Position numbers and translations under genes: made by a program | Assembly: GCF_001427125.1 (NCBI RefSeq) | Contig: NZ_LMGK01000024.1 | Location: forward strand, 14,115-78,114 | Origin: Pseudomonas sp. Root562 | Lineage (GTDB): Bacteria > Pseudomonadota > Gammaproteobacteria > Pseudomonadales > Pseudomonadaceae | Length of the DNA: 64,000 nucleotides | Direction of reading: 5' to 3' | Part shown: piece after piece, positions 28,359-37,572 of the stretch | Layout of the letters: the number at the start of each line of letters is the position of its first letter | How positions within the stretch are numbered: the stretch's first letter is position 1 | The notes under the pieces: model-generated | Seen by the model: only the letters and a program-made list of their open reading frames with translations | What the model was told of the DNA's origin: nothing | Database searches by the model: none

Positions 28359-28946
28359 TTAAAAGATCAACTTCTCCGGCACGTCCACGTCCCACAACAC
28401 ACCAGGATCATCCACCGCGACTTCAACCACGCGCCCCTGTGCAAACAGCGGCTTGGCCCCGCGATCACCTGACAGCGCCATCAACCCTGAACCAAAACTG
28501 CGGCCAAAACCCACCGGATGGCCATATTCGCCGTCCTGCACCGGCACACTGATACAGTCGTCAGCCACCTGCGCCGCAACGTGTTCAATGCTCGAAGGCA
28601 GGATGAACGGCATATCCCCCAACACCATCAACCACCCACCGAGCTGCGCACAAGCCGCCACGCCAGCGGCGATGCTGTCACCCATTCCCGTGGATTCGAC
28701 CAGCACGATCTCGCAGCCATAAGCCTTGGCCATCCGAATCACCTGCGGGCGATCCGCCGTGGTGACCAGCACACGTTGGTCCAACGTGGCCGGCAGATTC
28801 ACCAGCACCTGCTCGATCACCGAACGGACAGCGCCATCCCGCCCTTTACAGTCCGCCAGCAACTTGTCTTTTTCCTCACCCGCCACCTGCCGGAACCGAC
28901 TGCCCTGCCCCGCCGCCAGAACGATGACTCCGATGGGCTCGTTCAT
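28359..28946 (-). CDS. MocA-like molybdenum cofactor cytidylyltransferase
   Basis: Nucleotidyltransferase of 195 aa with the MobA-like signature VLAAGQGSRF near residue 9 and GMGDSIAAGVAAC, followed by VLGDMPFILPSS with the metal-binding Asp. Members charge molybdopterin with CMP for xanthine-oxidase-type enzymes. That fits its place as last gene of an operon encoding such an enzyme. Its start overlaps the XdhC-like gene in ATGA. Confidence 0.8.
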   Translation of the reverse strand: MNEPIGVIVLAAGQGSRFRQVAGEEKDKLLADCKGRDGAVRSVIEQVLVNLPATLDQRVLVTTADRPQVIRMAKAYGCEIVLVESTGMGDSIAAGVAACAQLGGWLMVLGDMPFILPSSIEHVAAQVADDCISVPVQDGEYGHPVGFGRSFGSGLMALSGDRGAKPLFAQGRVVEVAVDDPGVLWDVDVPEKLIF

Positions 28947-29926
28947 ACGCCCTCCCGCAACGGTTTTTTCTGTTTCAACTCAACACCGTTCTTGATCGCC
29001 ACAATCTCGGCCATCAGCGACAACGCGATTTCCGCCGGGCTGTGGCTGCCAATGTGCAGGCCGATCGGGCCATGCAGCCGTTCGATGGACTGTTGCGACA
29101 AACCCAGCTGCGCGAGGTTTTCCCGGCGCTTGTGGCTGTTGATCCGCGAGCCCAATGCGCCAACATAGAATGCTTTGGAATCCAGGGCGGTGAGCAGCGC
29201 CATGTCGTCCAGCCGCGGGTCGTGCGTCAGCGCAACAATCGCTGTGCGCTCGTCGGTCTGGATGCTGAGCACTGCGTCGTCGGGCATGCCCGAGACGAAG
29301 CGCCCGTGCTGTTCCTCCCAACCGTAGACGAATTCAGTGCGCGGATCGCAGATCAGCACTTCGAAATCCAGCAGTCGTGCCATTTCGGCGACATATCGGG
29401 ACAATTGTCCCGCGCCGATCAGTAGCAGGCGCCAGCGCGGACCATAAATGGCCCGCAGCGTCTTTCCATCAAACGTCAGCACGTCCGATTTGTCGGCCGC
29501 TTGCAAAAGCACTTTGCCCGATTCGATATCCAGCGAACGCGCGACGATTTGATGATCCTCGCAGCGCGTCAGCAACTCGGCCACCCAATCCACATCGCCG
29601 ACCCGCTCTTCGGTCAAACGCAACGTGCCACCACAGGGCAAACCGAAACGTGCGGCCTCCTCGCGGGTGACGCCATAGGTAATCAACTGCACCGGCGGCC
29701 CGTCGCAGGGCATTCGACCGTCATGCAACCGCGCAATCAGGTCATCTTCGACGCAACCGCCGGACACTGAGCCGATTACGACACCGTCCTCGCGCAACGC
29801 GAGCATCGCACCCGGCGCCCGGGGCGCGGTGCCCCAGGTCTGGACCACGCTGTACAACACCACTCGCTTTCCGGCGCGGCGCCACTCCAGCACGCTGCGC
29901 AGGACGTTCAGATCGACGCTGTCCAT
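28943..29926 (-). CDS. XdhC/CoxI-family molybdoenzyme maturation factor
   Basis: 327 aa. The N-terminal XdhC_CoxI domain has GTAPRAPGAMLALREDG and GSVSGGCVEDD. The C-terminal Rossmann domain has LLIGAGQLSRYVAEMARLL and CDPR. XdhC proteins protect and sulfurate the molybdenum cofactor before insertion. Overlap with the large-subunit gene in TGATG and with the mocA-like gene in ATGA places it in one tightly coupled operon. Confidence 0.85.
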   Translation of the reverse strand: MDSVDLNVLRSVLEWRRAGKRVVLYSVVQTWGTAPRAPGAMLALREDGVVIGSVSGGCVEDDLIARLHDGRMPCDGPPVQLITYGVTREEAARFGLPCGGTLRLTEERVGDVDWVAELLTRCEDHQIVARSLDIESGKVLLQAADKSDVLTFDGKTLRAIYGPRWRLLLIGAGQLSRYVAEMARLLDFEVLICDPRTEFVYGWEEQHGRFVSGMPDDAVLSIQTDERTAIVALTHDPRLDDMALLTALDSKAFYVGALGSRINSHKRRENLAQLGLSQQSIERLHGPIGLHIGSHSPAEIALSLMAEIVAIKNGVELKQKKPLREGV

Positions 29927-32244
29927 CAGGCTTGCGCCTTGCGCCAGTCTTGCAGTTGATAGCGAACCGGCAGGTCGCGAATGCGTTTGCCGGTGGCGGC
30001 GAAGATCGCGTTACACAGCGCCGGGGCAATCGGCGGCACACCCGGCTCACCCACACCGCCCAAGGGTACGGTGCCGGGTGGTGTGACCAGATGCACAGCG
30101 ACTTCCTTCGGTGCCAGCGACATGCGCGCCACTTCGTACATGTGGAAGTTATCCTGCTGGACCTTGCCATCCTTGAAGCTGATCTCGCCCAGCACCGCAT
30201 TGCCCAGCCCCATCACGCAGGCGCCTTCAAACTGCGCGCGAATCCGCTCGGGATTGATCTGCGGCCCACAATCCACGGCGATGTCAGCCTTGTGCACGAG
30301 CAACGTGCCATCGTCTTTGACTTCGACCTCGATCACCGCCGCCACGTAGGTGACGAAGCTGTAATGTACCGCCAGCCCCAGGCCCCGGCCCTTCGGCAAC
30401 TCGCGGCCCCAACCCGCGGCTTTGGCAGCGGTTTCCAGCACGGTACGCAGTCGCCCGGTATCGATCGGATAGCGCTCGGGCGATTCGCCGTAGTTCCATT
30501 CCTCACTCAGGGTGCGCGGATCGATCTGCCGGTCCGGTCCGAGCAACTTGATCTGGTACTTGAGCGGGTCTTGCCCGGCCTTGTGCGCCAGTTCGTCGAT
30601 AAAGCTCTGGATCGCGAAACCATGCGGGATGTTCGACACCGAGCGATACCAGCCCACGCGGGTGTGCACGGTGGCTTCGGGGTTTTCCAGGCGCACATTC
30701 GGGATGGCGTAGGCCATGTTGGTGAAGCCCATGCCCAACTCGAAAGCCGCCTCGTGATTCATGCCCGGCGCGAACAATGCGGTAATGCTCGGCGCAACCG
30801 TCCGGTGCAGCCAACCTGATGGCAGGCCGTCCTTGTTCAGGCTGGCCTTGAGGTATTCGGCCGAGACGGTGTGGAAGTAGGAACAATGAATATCGTCTTC
30901 ACGGGTCCATTGCACACGCACAGCCTTGCCGGGGAACTCTTTGGCGAGAATGGCCGCTTCGATGATGAAGTCGGGTTTGGACTTGCGACCGAAACCGCCG
31001 CCAAGCAAGGTCACGTTGAACGTGACGTTATCGAACGGCAGACCCAGACGCTCGCCGATCCGTTCGCGGGTGACCTGTGGCGCCTGACTTGGCCCCCACG
31101 CTTCACAGGCGCCATCCTTGTAGCGGGCGATGGCGACCATCGGCTCCATTGGCGATTGCGACAGGTGCGGCAGATAGTAGGAGGCCTCCAGCGTGCTGTC
31201 GGCGCTGCTCATGGCTTCGTCGATGTTGCCGGTATTGCGGACGACTTTGCCTGGCTTGAGGGAGGCGGCTTCGAGTTCCTTGCGGTAGGCGATCGAATCG
31301 TAGCTGGCATTGGCGCCGTCATCCCACTCGATTTTCAGCGCTTCGCGGCCCTTGATCGCCGCCCAGGTATTGTTCGCCACCACGGCGATTCCGCCCAATG
31401 GTTGGAACTCCGATGGCAGCGGACGACTTTCGATCTGCAGCACCTTGACCACGCCCGGGACTTTCATCGCCGCAGTGGCATCGAAGCTTTTGACCTTGCC
31501 ACCGTAGACCGCAGGCCGGGCAATGGTGGCGTACAACATGCCGTCGAAATGCACATCGGCGCCATACACTGCCCGGCCGTTGACAATGTCGTCACCGTCG
31601 ATGGCCTTGCTGCCTTCCTTGCCGATGTAGCGAAATTCCGAGGGTTGCTTGAGCTTCAGGCTGTCCCGCGGCGGAACGGCCAAGGCACCGGCGGCTGCGG
31701 CCAGCGCGCCATACTCCAGTTCACGGCCGGACGGCTTGTGGATGACTTTGTGCAGCTGCGCATGGCATTCGCCGACCGGCACTTTCCACTGATCGGCAGC
31801 GGCCTGCTCCAGCATGGTCCGCGCGGCGGCGCCACAGCGGCGCATCGGCTCGTACCAGTGGCGCATGCTGCGCGAACCGTCGGTGTCCTGGTTGCCGAAG
31901 CGCACTTCGTCACCCGGCGCCTGCCGCACTTTGACTCGCGCCCAATCAGCTTCCAGTTCATCGGCAACCACCATGGTCAGACTGGTGCGCACGCCCTGGC
32001 CCATTTCCGAACGGTTGCAAACAACGGTTACCGTGCCATCGGCGGCGATGCTGACGTACACCTTGGGGTCATCCACCCAACCATTGGGCATGCCGTCGGC
32101 GCCGAATTTCTTCACTTCTTCGGCAAACGCGTCTTGCCAGCCCCAGCTTGCGGCAACCACCAGGGCACCCGCAGCGCCCACGCCCTTGAGAAAACCACGG
32201 CGACTGAGGTTGCTCAGGGCGAAATCCATTGGTAACTGGCTCAT
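29926..32244 (-). CDS. Molybdopterin-binding large subunit of an isoquinoline/aldehyde oxidoreductase-type enzyme
   Basis: 772 aa. A twin-arginine signal ([20 protein letters not shown]) predicts export of the folded enzyme to the periplasm. The body has the molybdenum hydroxylase domains of the IorB type, including [29 protein letters not shown] near the C-terminus and [19 protein letters not shown]. It pairs with the 2Fe-2S subunit gene upstream (overlap ATGA). No FAD subunit gene is present, as usual for IorAB-like enzymes that pass electrons to cytochrome c. Substrate unknown; an aldehyde or N-heterocycle is likely. Confidence 0.82.
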   Translation of the reverse strand: MSQLPMDFALSNLSRRGFLKGVGAAGALVVAASWGWQDAFAEEVKKFGADGMPNGWVDDPKVYVSIAADGTVTVVCNRSEMGQGVRTSLTMVVADELEADWARVKVRQAPGDEVRFGNQDTDGSRSMRHWYEPMRRCGAAARTMLEQAAADQWKVPVGECHAQLHKVIHKPSGRELEYGALAAAAGALAVPPRDSLKLKQPSEFRYIGKEGSKAIDGDDIVNGRAVYGADVHFDGMLYATIARPAVYGGKVKSFDATAAMKVPGVVKVLQIESRPLPSEFQPLGGIAVVANNTWAAIKGREALKIEWDDGANASYDSIAYRKELEAASLKPGKVVRNTGNIDEAMSSADSTLEASYYLPHLSQSPMEPMVAIARYKDGACEAWGPSQAPQVTRERIGERLGLPFDNVTFNVTLLGGGFGRKSKPDFIIEAAILAKEFPGKAVRVQWTREDDIHCSYFHTVSAEYLKASLNKDGLPSGWLHRTVAPSITALFAPGMNHEAAFELGMGFTNMAYAIPNVRLENPEATVHTRVGWYRSVSNIPHGFAIQSFIDELAHKAGQDPLKYQIKLLGPDRQIDPRTLSEEWNYGESPERYPIDTGRLRTVLETAAKAAGWGRELPKGRGLGLAVHYSFVTYVAAVIEVEVKDDGTLLVHKADIAVDCGPQINPERIRAQFEGACVMGLGNAVLGEISFKDGKVQQDNFHMYEVARMSLAPKEVAVHLVTPPGTVPLGGVGEPGVPPIAPALCNAIFAATGKRIRDLPVRYQLQDWRKAQA

Positions 32245-32711
32245 GCCTTGGCCTCCTTCAGGTGGGTGGATGCCTGGCGGATGGCAGTCTTGATGCGGTT
32301 ATAAGTGCCGCAGCGGCAGATATTGCCGACCATCGCCTCTTCGATCTGTTCGTCGCTGGGGTTCGGGTTGGTCTTGAGCAGGGCCGTGGCGGACATGATT
32401 TGTCCACCCTGGCAGTAACCGCATTGGGCCACCGCCGTATCGAGCCAGGCTTGTTGCACCACTTTACCTACCGGGTCGGCATGCAGGTTGTCGATGGTGG
32501 TGACGTTCTGTCCGACCACCGAGCCGATCGGCGTGATGCAACTACGCGCCGGCGCACCTCCGATATGAATGGTGCACGCGCCGCACAGGCCCATGCCGCA
32601 GCCGAATTTGGTGCCGTTATAGCCCGCCACGTCGCGGATAGCCCAGAGCAGCGGCATGTCCTCGGTGACGTCGAGTTGATGGTCTTGACCGTTGAGTTTC
32701 AGGGTAATCAT
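32241..32711 (-). CDS. 2Fe-2S small subunit of the molybdenum hydroxylase (IorA-like)
   Basis: 156 aa. An N-terminal plant-type ferredoxin fold carries CGMGLCGAC...C for one 2Fe-2S cluster. The C-terminal helical domain has CGYCQGGQ and CRCGTY for the second. It is the electron-transfer partner of the following large subunit. Without its own signal it is presumably carried out by the twin-arginine signal of that partner. ATG 32711 is taken; a GTG two codons upstream is possible and neither has a strong ribosome site. Confidence 0.85.
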   Translation of the reverse strand: MITLKLNGQDHQLDVTEDMPLLWAIRDVAGYNGTKFGCGMGLCGACTIHIGGAPARSCITPIGSVVGQNVTTIDNLHADPVGKVVQQAWLDTAVAQCGYCQGGQIMSATALLKTNPNPSDEQIEEAMVGNICRCGTYNRIKTAIRQASTHLKEAKA

Positions 32712-32895
32712 GGGCACGCCCGCATATTTCTTGAGTTATGGGGTCGAGCAATCTGCCGTTGGATCTTGGTTCGGAACGCAGATCGGCTCAGGCTAATCGG
32801 CTCTCTTGCGCAAACGGCAGCGTCTGCACCGGGCCTTTGGTAGAACAAATCGTTTGCATCGTTAGCTGACTAAGTTAACCCAGCATTAACAAAAA

Positions 32896-32925
32896 AGCCC
32901 TGCACAATGGTCATTGTGCAGGGCT
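32896..32925 (-). terminator. murB operon terminator
   Basis: A 14-bp perfect stem, AGCCCTGCACAATG and its complement, around GT. On the minus strand it is followed by six T, just downstream of the murB stop. Confidence 0.9.
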
Positions 32926-32951
32926 TGAGAATCAGTCCTGAAAGCTTAGCT

Positions 32952-33971
32952 TCAATACCGGTTCGGCTCCATTTCCAGTTCGACATGAAAACGTTCTGAA
33001 ATGTCTTTCTGAATACGCTGCGCCAGGTCGAGCAATTGCAACCCCGTGGCGCTGCCGTAGTTGACCAGCACCAGCGCCTGCAATTTATGCACGCCCGCGT
33101 CGGCATCACGGAAACCTTTCCAGCCTGCCCGCTCGATCAGCCAACCGGCGGCGATTTTCATCTGCCCGTCGGGTTGCGCATAGGCCACCAGATCCGGGTA
33201 TTGGATTTTGAGCTGCGCGACAAGCGCCGCTGGCACCAACGGATTCTTGAAGAAACTGCCGGCATTGCCCAGTACCGCCGGGTCCGGCAGTTTTTCGTTG
33301 CGAATGCTGCAAATGGCCTGGCTGACATCGCTGGCGGTCGGGTGCTCGATGCCTTGCTCGGTCAGGCGCTGACGCACCGGGCCGTATTCCAGATGCAATG
33401 GCGCGACACGGTTGAGGGCAAAGCGAACGCGCAAAATCAGCCAGCGCCCCGGTTGCTGTTTGAACAAACTGTCGCGGTAGGCGAAGTTGCACTCTTGCAG
33501 GCTGAAGTCGCGCAGTTCGCCACTCTGGCGATCAAGCGCGGTCAGACCGGCGAATACGTCCTTGATCTCGACCCCGTAAGCGCCGATGTTCTGCATGGGT
33601 GCTGCACCGACGGTGCCGGGAATCAGGCTGAGGTTTTCCAGGCCCGACAAGCCCTGTGCCAACGTGTGCTGCACGAACGGATGCCAAGGCTCACCAGCCT
33701 CGGCCTCAATCACCACGTTGTTGCCATCGTCGCTCACCACACGAATCCCGCGGGTGGCCATGCGCAGCACCAATGACTGGATATCCGCCGTCAGCAGCAA
33801 ATTGCTGCCACCACCGATTACCAGCACCGGCACCTTATGCTCCAGCCCGTAGGCCAAGGCCTCCCGTACATCGGCGTCGCTATGGGCCTGGGCAAATAAC
33901 CGTGCCTGGACATCCACGCCAAAGCTGTTGAACGGCTTGAGCGAAACCTGCGACCGAACCTGCAAACTCAT
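32952..33971 (-). CDS. murB: UDP-N-acetylenolpyruvoylglucosamine reductase
   Basis: FAD enzyme making UDP-N-acetylmuramate, 339 aa, of the E. coli-like type I. NSFGVDVQA at the N-terminus, the FAD-binding VIGGGSNLLLT, PGTVGAAPMQNIGAYGVE, and GNAGSFFKNP with the catalytic Ser. Last gene of the exbB-exbD-lpxK-ycaR-kdsB-ptp-murB operon; its start overlaps the phosphatase gene in ATGA. Confidence 0.95.
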   Translation of the reverse strand: MSLQVRSQVSLKPFNSFGVDVQARLFAQAHSDADVREALAYGLEHKVPVLVIGGGSNLLLTADIQSLVLRMATRGIRVVSDDGNNVVIEAEAGEPWHPFVQHTLAQGLSGLENLSLIPGTVGAAPMQNIGAYGVEIKDVFAGLTALDRQSGELRDFSLQECNFAYRDSLFKQQPGRWLILRVRFALNRVAPLHLEYGPVRQRLTEQGIEHPTASDVSQAICSIRNEKLPDPAVLGNAGSFFKNPLVPAALVAQLKIQYPDLVAYAQPDGQMKIAAGWLIERAGWKGFRDADAGVHKLQALVLVNYGSATGLQLLDLAQRIQKDISERFHVELEMEPNRY

Positions 33972-34432
33972 AACCGTCCCTTCAGTTCGATCACCAGCAA
34001 ATCACTGGCGCGCTCGATCAGATCCAGCACCTGCTCAAAGCCTTGGTCGCCGTCGTAATACGGGTCCGGGACTTCGTCGATTTCCACCTGATAGCGGCGC
34101 AGGAACAAATCCAGCTCAGCCTTGCCCTTTGCCGGTTGCAAAGCCTTGAGGTGGAGCAGATTGCTGTTGTCCATCGCCAGGATCAGGTCGTAGGTGGCGA
34201 AATCAGCTTTGGTCACTTGCTGGGCGCGTTGGGCTGACAGATCGTAGCCACGCAGCTTCGCCGCCGCCTGGCTGCGCTTGTCCGGCGCCCTGCCGACATG
34301 CCAGTCGCCGGTGCCGGCAGAGGCGACTTCGACCTGACCGGCCAGCCCCGCCTCACGCAGTTTGTGGCGCAACACGCCTTCAGCCGTGGGTGAACGGCAG
34401 ATGTTGCCCAGGCAGACAAACAGAACCCGCAT
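33968..34432 (-). CDS. Low-molecular-weight protein tyrosine phosphatase
   Basis: 154 aa. The active-site loop CLGNICRSP lies at residues 7-15, and the general-acid Asp is in DEVPDPYYDG. It is a cytoplasmic phosphotyrosine phosphatase; the PA2978/Wzb-like location between kdsB and murB suggests a link to envelope or exopolysaccharide control, which is inferred. Overlaps kdsB (TGATG) and murB (ATGA). Confidence 0.9.
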   Translation of the reverse strand: MRVLFVCLGNICRSPTAEGVLRHKLREAGLAGQVEVASAGTGDWHVGRAPDKRSQAAAKLRGYDLSAQRAQQVTKADFATYDLILAMDNSNLLHLKALQPAKGKAELDLFLRRYQVEIDEVPDPYYDGDQGFEQVLDLIERASDLLVIELKGRL

Positions 34433-35196
34433 CAGGCCTCCAGCAGGCGACGAACGCGCTCAAGGTCTTCAACAGTATCGACGCCCGGAGGTGGCGCGAT
34501 CAGCGCATCGGCGACGTGAATGCGCACGCCGTGCCACAGGGCCCGCAACTGTTCCAGGCACTCGGTGTTTTCCAGCCAGCATGGCCCCCAGCTGACGAAG
34601 TCATTCAGGAAACCGGCGCGGTAGGCGTAGATGCCGATATGGCGACGATACGGCACGCCTTCCGGCAATTGCTCGCGGCTCTGGGCGAACGCGTCCCGTG
34701 CCCATGGCAGCGTGGCACGACTGAAGGTCAGCGCCAGGCCATTGAGGTCGCTGACCACTTTCACCACGTTGGGATTGAACAGGGTTTCCACGTCGTCGAT
34801 CGGCTCGGCCAGGGTGGCCATGCGCGCTTCGGTATGCAGAGCCAGGTTGGCGGCGACTTGATCGATCACGCTCGCCGGGATCAACGGCTCATCACCCTGG
34901 ACATTGACTACGATAGCGTCAGGAGCAAGGCCCAGTTTCGCCGCGACTTCCGCCAGGCGATCGGTGCCGGAGTTGTGGTCTTCACGGGTCAGCACCACTT
35001 CGGCACCAAAGCCCTCGCAGGCCTCGACGATGCGCGCGTCATCAGTGGCAACCACCACACGCTGGGCGCTGCTTTTGCTTGCCTGTTCCCAGACGTGCTG
35101 GATCATCGGCTTGCCGGCGATCAACAGCAGCGGTTTGCCGGGCAAACGGGTGGAGGCGTAGCGCGATGGAATGACAACGGTAAAGGCTGTGGTCAT
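34432..35196 (-). CDS. kdsB: 3-deoxy-manno-octulosonate cytidylyltransferase
   Basis: Activates Kdo to CMP-Kdo for lipopolysaccharide; 254 aa. [20 protein letters not shown] at the N-terminus, [26 protein letters not shown] and [13 protein letters not shown] are family motifs. Overlaps the Trm112-like gene upstream and the phosphatase gene downstream. Confidence 0.95.
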   Translation of the reverse strand: MTTAFTVVIPSRYASTRLPGKPLLLIAGKPMIQHVWEQASKSSAQRVVVATDDARIVEACEGFGAEVVLTREDHNSGTDRLAEVAAKLGLAPDAIVVNVQGDEPLIPASVIDQVAANLALHTEARMATLAEPIDDVETLFNPNVVKVVSDLNGLALTFSRATLPWARDAFAQSREQLPEGVPYRRHIGIYAYRAGFLNDFVSWGPCWLENTECLEQLRALWHGVRIHVADALIAPPPGVDTVEDLERVRRLLEA

Positions 35197-35378
35197 TTAT
35201 CCAGACGCTCGTCGGTGGTCAGGGTGCGGGCTTCGGTTTCGAGCATCACCGGAATGCCATCGCGAATCGGGTACGCGAGGCCAGCGCCCTTGCTGATCAG
35301 CTCGGTCTTGTCGGCGCTGAGCTTGAGCGGGCCTTTGCAGACCGGGCAAGCGAGGATGTCGAGCAATTTGGTGTCCAT
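35193..35378 (-). CDS. ycaR: Trm112-family protein (YcaR)
   Basis: Small protein of 61 aa with a CPVCKGPL motif, the remnant of a zinc-knuckle. The conserved C-terminal half [17 protein letters not shown] is present. Members of this family partner methyltransferases in eukaryotes; the bacterial role is unclear. It lies between lpxK and kdsB, a conserved arrangement. The second ATG (35378) is better spaced from AGGGA than the first. Confidence 0.85.
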   Translation of the reverse strand: MDTKLLDILACPVCKGPLKLSADKTELISKGAGLAYPIRDGIPVMLETEARTLTTDERLDK

Positions 35379-35403
35379 GAGCATTCCCTGGATAAAAACG
35401 GAT

Positions 35404-36414
35404 TTAAGGCAAGAGACGAGCCGGCAACAGGCGCATCAATTGCGTATCGAACCAGGCCACGAAGGCCGGCGTCGGCACAGCATCGACCGCCAGGTACCAC
35501 CAGTCGGCAGCGGCGAAGGCACGGCACTTCACCGCGTCCTTTTCGGTCATCACCAACGGCAATGACGGGGTGAAATTCAAGGCCTGCAGGCTGTATTCGG
35601 CATGGTCGGCGAACGCGTGCGGGACTGGTTGCCAGTGTAGCGTTTCGAGGGTCTTGAAGAAACGCTGCGGATTGCCGATCCCGGCCACCGCGTGCAATGC
35701 CTGGCCCGAGGGAAAGTGATCGAGGTGACGTCGTTCGCCGCTTCGCAGATTGACCAGCGCAGTGGGTTGCAATTGAAAAGCAAACCCATCCTCACGATCG
35801 GCGGTGGCGCCGTTGTAGAGCACCGCGTCCACACTTTGCAGGCGCTCGGCCGGTTCGCGCAAAGGCCCGGCCGGCAAACAACGCCGATTACCCAGGCCAC
35901 GGGCGGCGTCGATCAACACCAGCTCCAGATCCCGGGCCATTCGGTAATGCTGCATGCCATCATCGGACAGGATCAAATCCAGCGGTTCACTCGCCAGCAA
36001 GGCTTTGACGGCGTTGCTGCGGTTCGGGTCGATCATCAGCGGCACGCCGGTGCGCTGGACGATCAACAGCGGTTCGTCACCGGCAATTTCCGCGCTGTGC
36101 TGCGCTTCGACTCGCCATGGCAACTGTGGCGGTTTGGCGCCGTAGCCACGACTGACCACACCGACCCGCAAACCGCTGCGCTGGCAGTGATCGATCATCC
36201 ACAAAATCAACGGCGTCTTGCCGGTGCCACCGACTGTAATGTTGCCCACCACGATCAGCGGCACCGGTGGCTGATAGATTTCCCCCTCGCCCGCCAAAAA
36301 GCGTTTGCGCTTTTTATCGACCACACGCCGATACAACCACTCCAGTGGCTGCAACAGCTTCAGCGCGGGATGGCCTCGGTACCATGCGGCTAACAGGCGA
36401 TCGGACATGGCCAT
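35404..36414 (-). CDS. lpxK: Tetraacyldisaccharide 4'-kinase LpxK
   Basis: Inner-membrane-associated kinase that phosphorylates the lipid A precursor; 336 aa. An N-terminal hydrophobic/amphipathic stretch precedes the P-loop [10 protein letters not shown], with [21 protein letters not shown] (catalytic Asp/His) and PAGPLREP. The start overlaps the exbD stop in TGATG; an ATG two codons in is the alternative. Confidence 0.93.
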   Translation of the reverse strand: MAMSDRLLAAWYRGHPALKLLQPLEWLYRRVVDKKRKRFLAGEGEIYQPPVPLIVVGNITVGGTGKTPLILWMIDHCQRSGLRVGVVSRGYGAKPPQLPWRVEAQHSAEIAGDEPLLIVQRTGVPLMIDPNRSNAVKALLASEPLDLILSDDGMQHYRMARDLELVLIDAARGLGNRRCLPAGPLREPAERLQSVDAVLYNGATADREDGFAFQLQPTALVNLRSGERRHLDHFPSGQALHAVAGIGNPQRFFKTLETLHWQPVPHAFADHAEYSLQALNFTPSLPLVMTEKDAVKCRAFAAADWWYLAVDAVPTPAFVAWFDTQLMRLLPARLLP

Positions 36415-36842
36415 CAGGGCGCGGGCGGCGCCGCCTCGACTGTGGTCATGCGCAAGTGGCTGAAGCCAAGTTTGCCAGCGGCGTCCATCGCGGTGACGAC
36501 GGACTGATGCTGGGACTTACCATCGGCACTGATCGACAGCGGCCGGCTGGTATCGCCGTTGGACTCCTTCTGCAATGCGTCCATCAGGCTGGCCAGATCA
36601 CTTTTGGGTAGCACCTGGTTGTTGACCGAGAACACGCCGTCGGCACTGATGGCGATATCCAGCGGCTTGTTCTGGTCTTCGGCGGGCGATCCACTGACCG
36701 CTTCGGGAAGATCGACACGCAGCTGGGTTTCACGGGTGAATGTGGTGGTCACAACGAAAAACAGCAGCAGGATAAACACCACATCGATCAGCGACGCGAG
36801 GTTGATGTCCACTGTTTCCCGCGGTTTGCGGCGGAATTTCAC
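36414..36842 (-). CDS. exbD: ExbD/TolR-family biopolymer transport protein
   Basis: 142 aa, with one N-terminal membrane helix carrying the functional Asp ([18 protein letters not shown]) and a periplasmic domain. It works with ExbB as a proton-driven stator. Starts with GTG, which overlaps the exbB stop (GTGA). No tonB gene follows, so it is the second-type exbBD pair found beside lpxK in many proteobacteria, where a role in energising envelope transport is supposed. Confidence 0.87.
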   Translation of the reverse strand: MKFRRKPRETVDINLASLIDVVFILLLFFVVTTTFTRETQLRVDLPEAVSGSPAEDQNKPLDIAISADGVFSVNNQVLPKSDLASLMDALQKESNGDTSRPLSISADGKSQHQSVVTAMDAAGKLGFSHLRMTTVEAAPPAP

Positions 36843-37474
36843 GCTTTGCCCTCAGCCAGATCCACGTCGCGGTCGCCCTGCACCACTTCGACCAGTTTGA
36901 TCGCTTCCTGCTCCATCCCCACCACCAGCTCATCGATCCGGCGTTGCAGGAATCGATGGAAGAACACTGCCGGGATACCGACCATCAAACCGGCAGCCGT
37001 GGTGATCAGGGCCTTGGAGATACCACCGGCCAGCACCGACGCGTTGGTGGTCATGCCATTGCCGGTGAATGCGCTGAAAATATCGATCATGCCCAACACC
37101 GTACCGAGCAAGCCCAGCAGCGGCGCCATGGCGGCAATTGTGCCGAGCGCGTTGATGTAGCGCTCCAGATCGTGGATGACCCGTGCGGCAGCTTCTTCGA
37201 TGCACTCTTTCATGATCTCGCGACCATGCTTGGAGTTGGCAAGGCCCGCGGCCAGGATTTCACCCAACGGCGAGTTGGCGCGCAGTTCCTTGAGCCTGTC
37301 CTTGTTGAGTTTCTTGTCCTTGATCCAGACCCAGACCTGACCGAGCAAATGCTCCGGCGTCACGCGGCTGGCCCGCAGGGTCCACAGACGCTCGGCAACG
37401 ATTGCCATGGCCGCGATGGAACTCAGGATGATCGGCAGCATCATCCAGCCGCCGGATTTGACCAATTCCCACAC
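36839..37474 (-). CDS. exbB: ExbB/TolQ/MotA-family proton channel protein
   Basis: About 211 aa with three membrane segments: near residues 9-31, 115-140 (MAPLLGLLGTVLGMIDIFSAF) and 150-180 (ALITTAAGLMVGIPAVFFHRF). A GTG at 37474 (reading VWELVKSGG) is preferred because GAGGGG stands 9 bases before it. An upstream GTG at 37504 would add ten residues but lacks a ribosome site. First gene of the seven-gene envelope operon; a 98-bp gap separates it from comEC. Confidence 0.87.
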   Translation of the reverse strand: MWELVKSGGWMMLPIILSSIAAMAIVAERLWTLRASRVTPEHLLGQVWVWIKDKKLNKDRLKELRANSPLGEILAAGLANSKHGREIMKECIEEAAARVIHDLERYINALGTIAAMAPLLGLLGTVLGMIDIFSAFTGNGMTTNASVLAGGISKALITTAAGLMVGIPAVFFHRFLQRRIDELVVGMEQEAIKLVEVVQGDRDVDLAEGKA

Positions 37475-37572
37475 AGTGTCAGTCCCCTCGAAAAAGTGCG
37501 CCACTCTAACATAGGGGGTGGACGCACCGAAGACCGTGATGTCGCATCCGGTCGGGCTTTAGTAACGCTCGG

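Noticed and set aside
30871-32235. Plus-strand frame of 454 codons opposite the molybdoenzyme large subunit
   Set aside because: Antisense shadow of a well-supported gene with clear family motifs.
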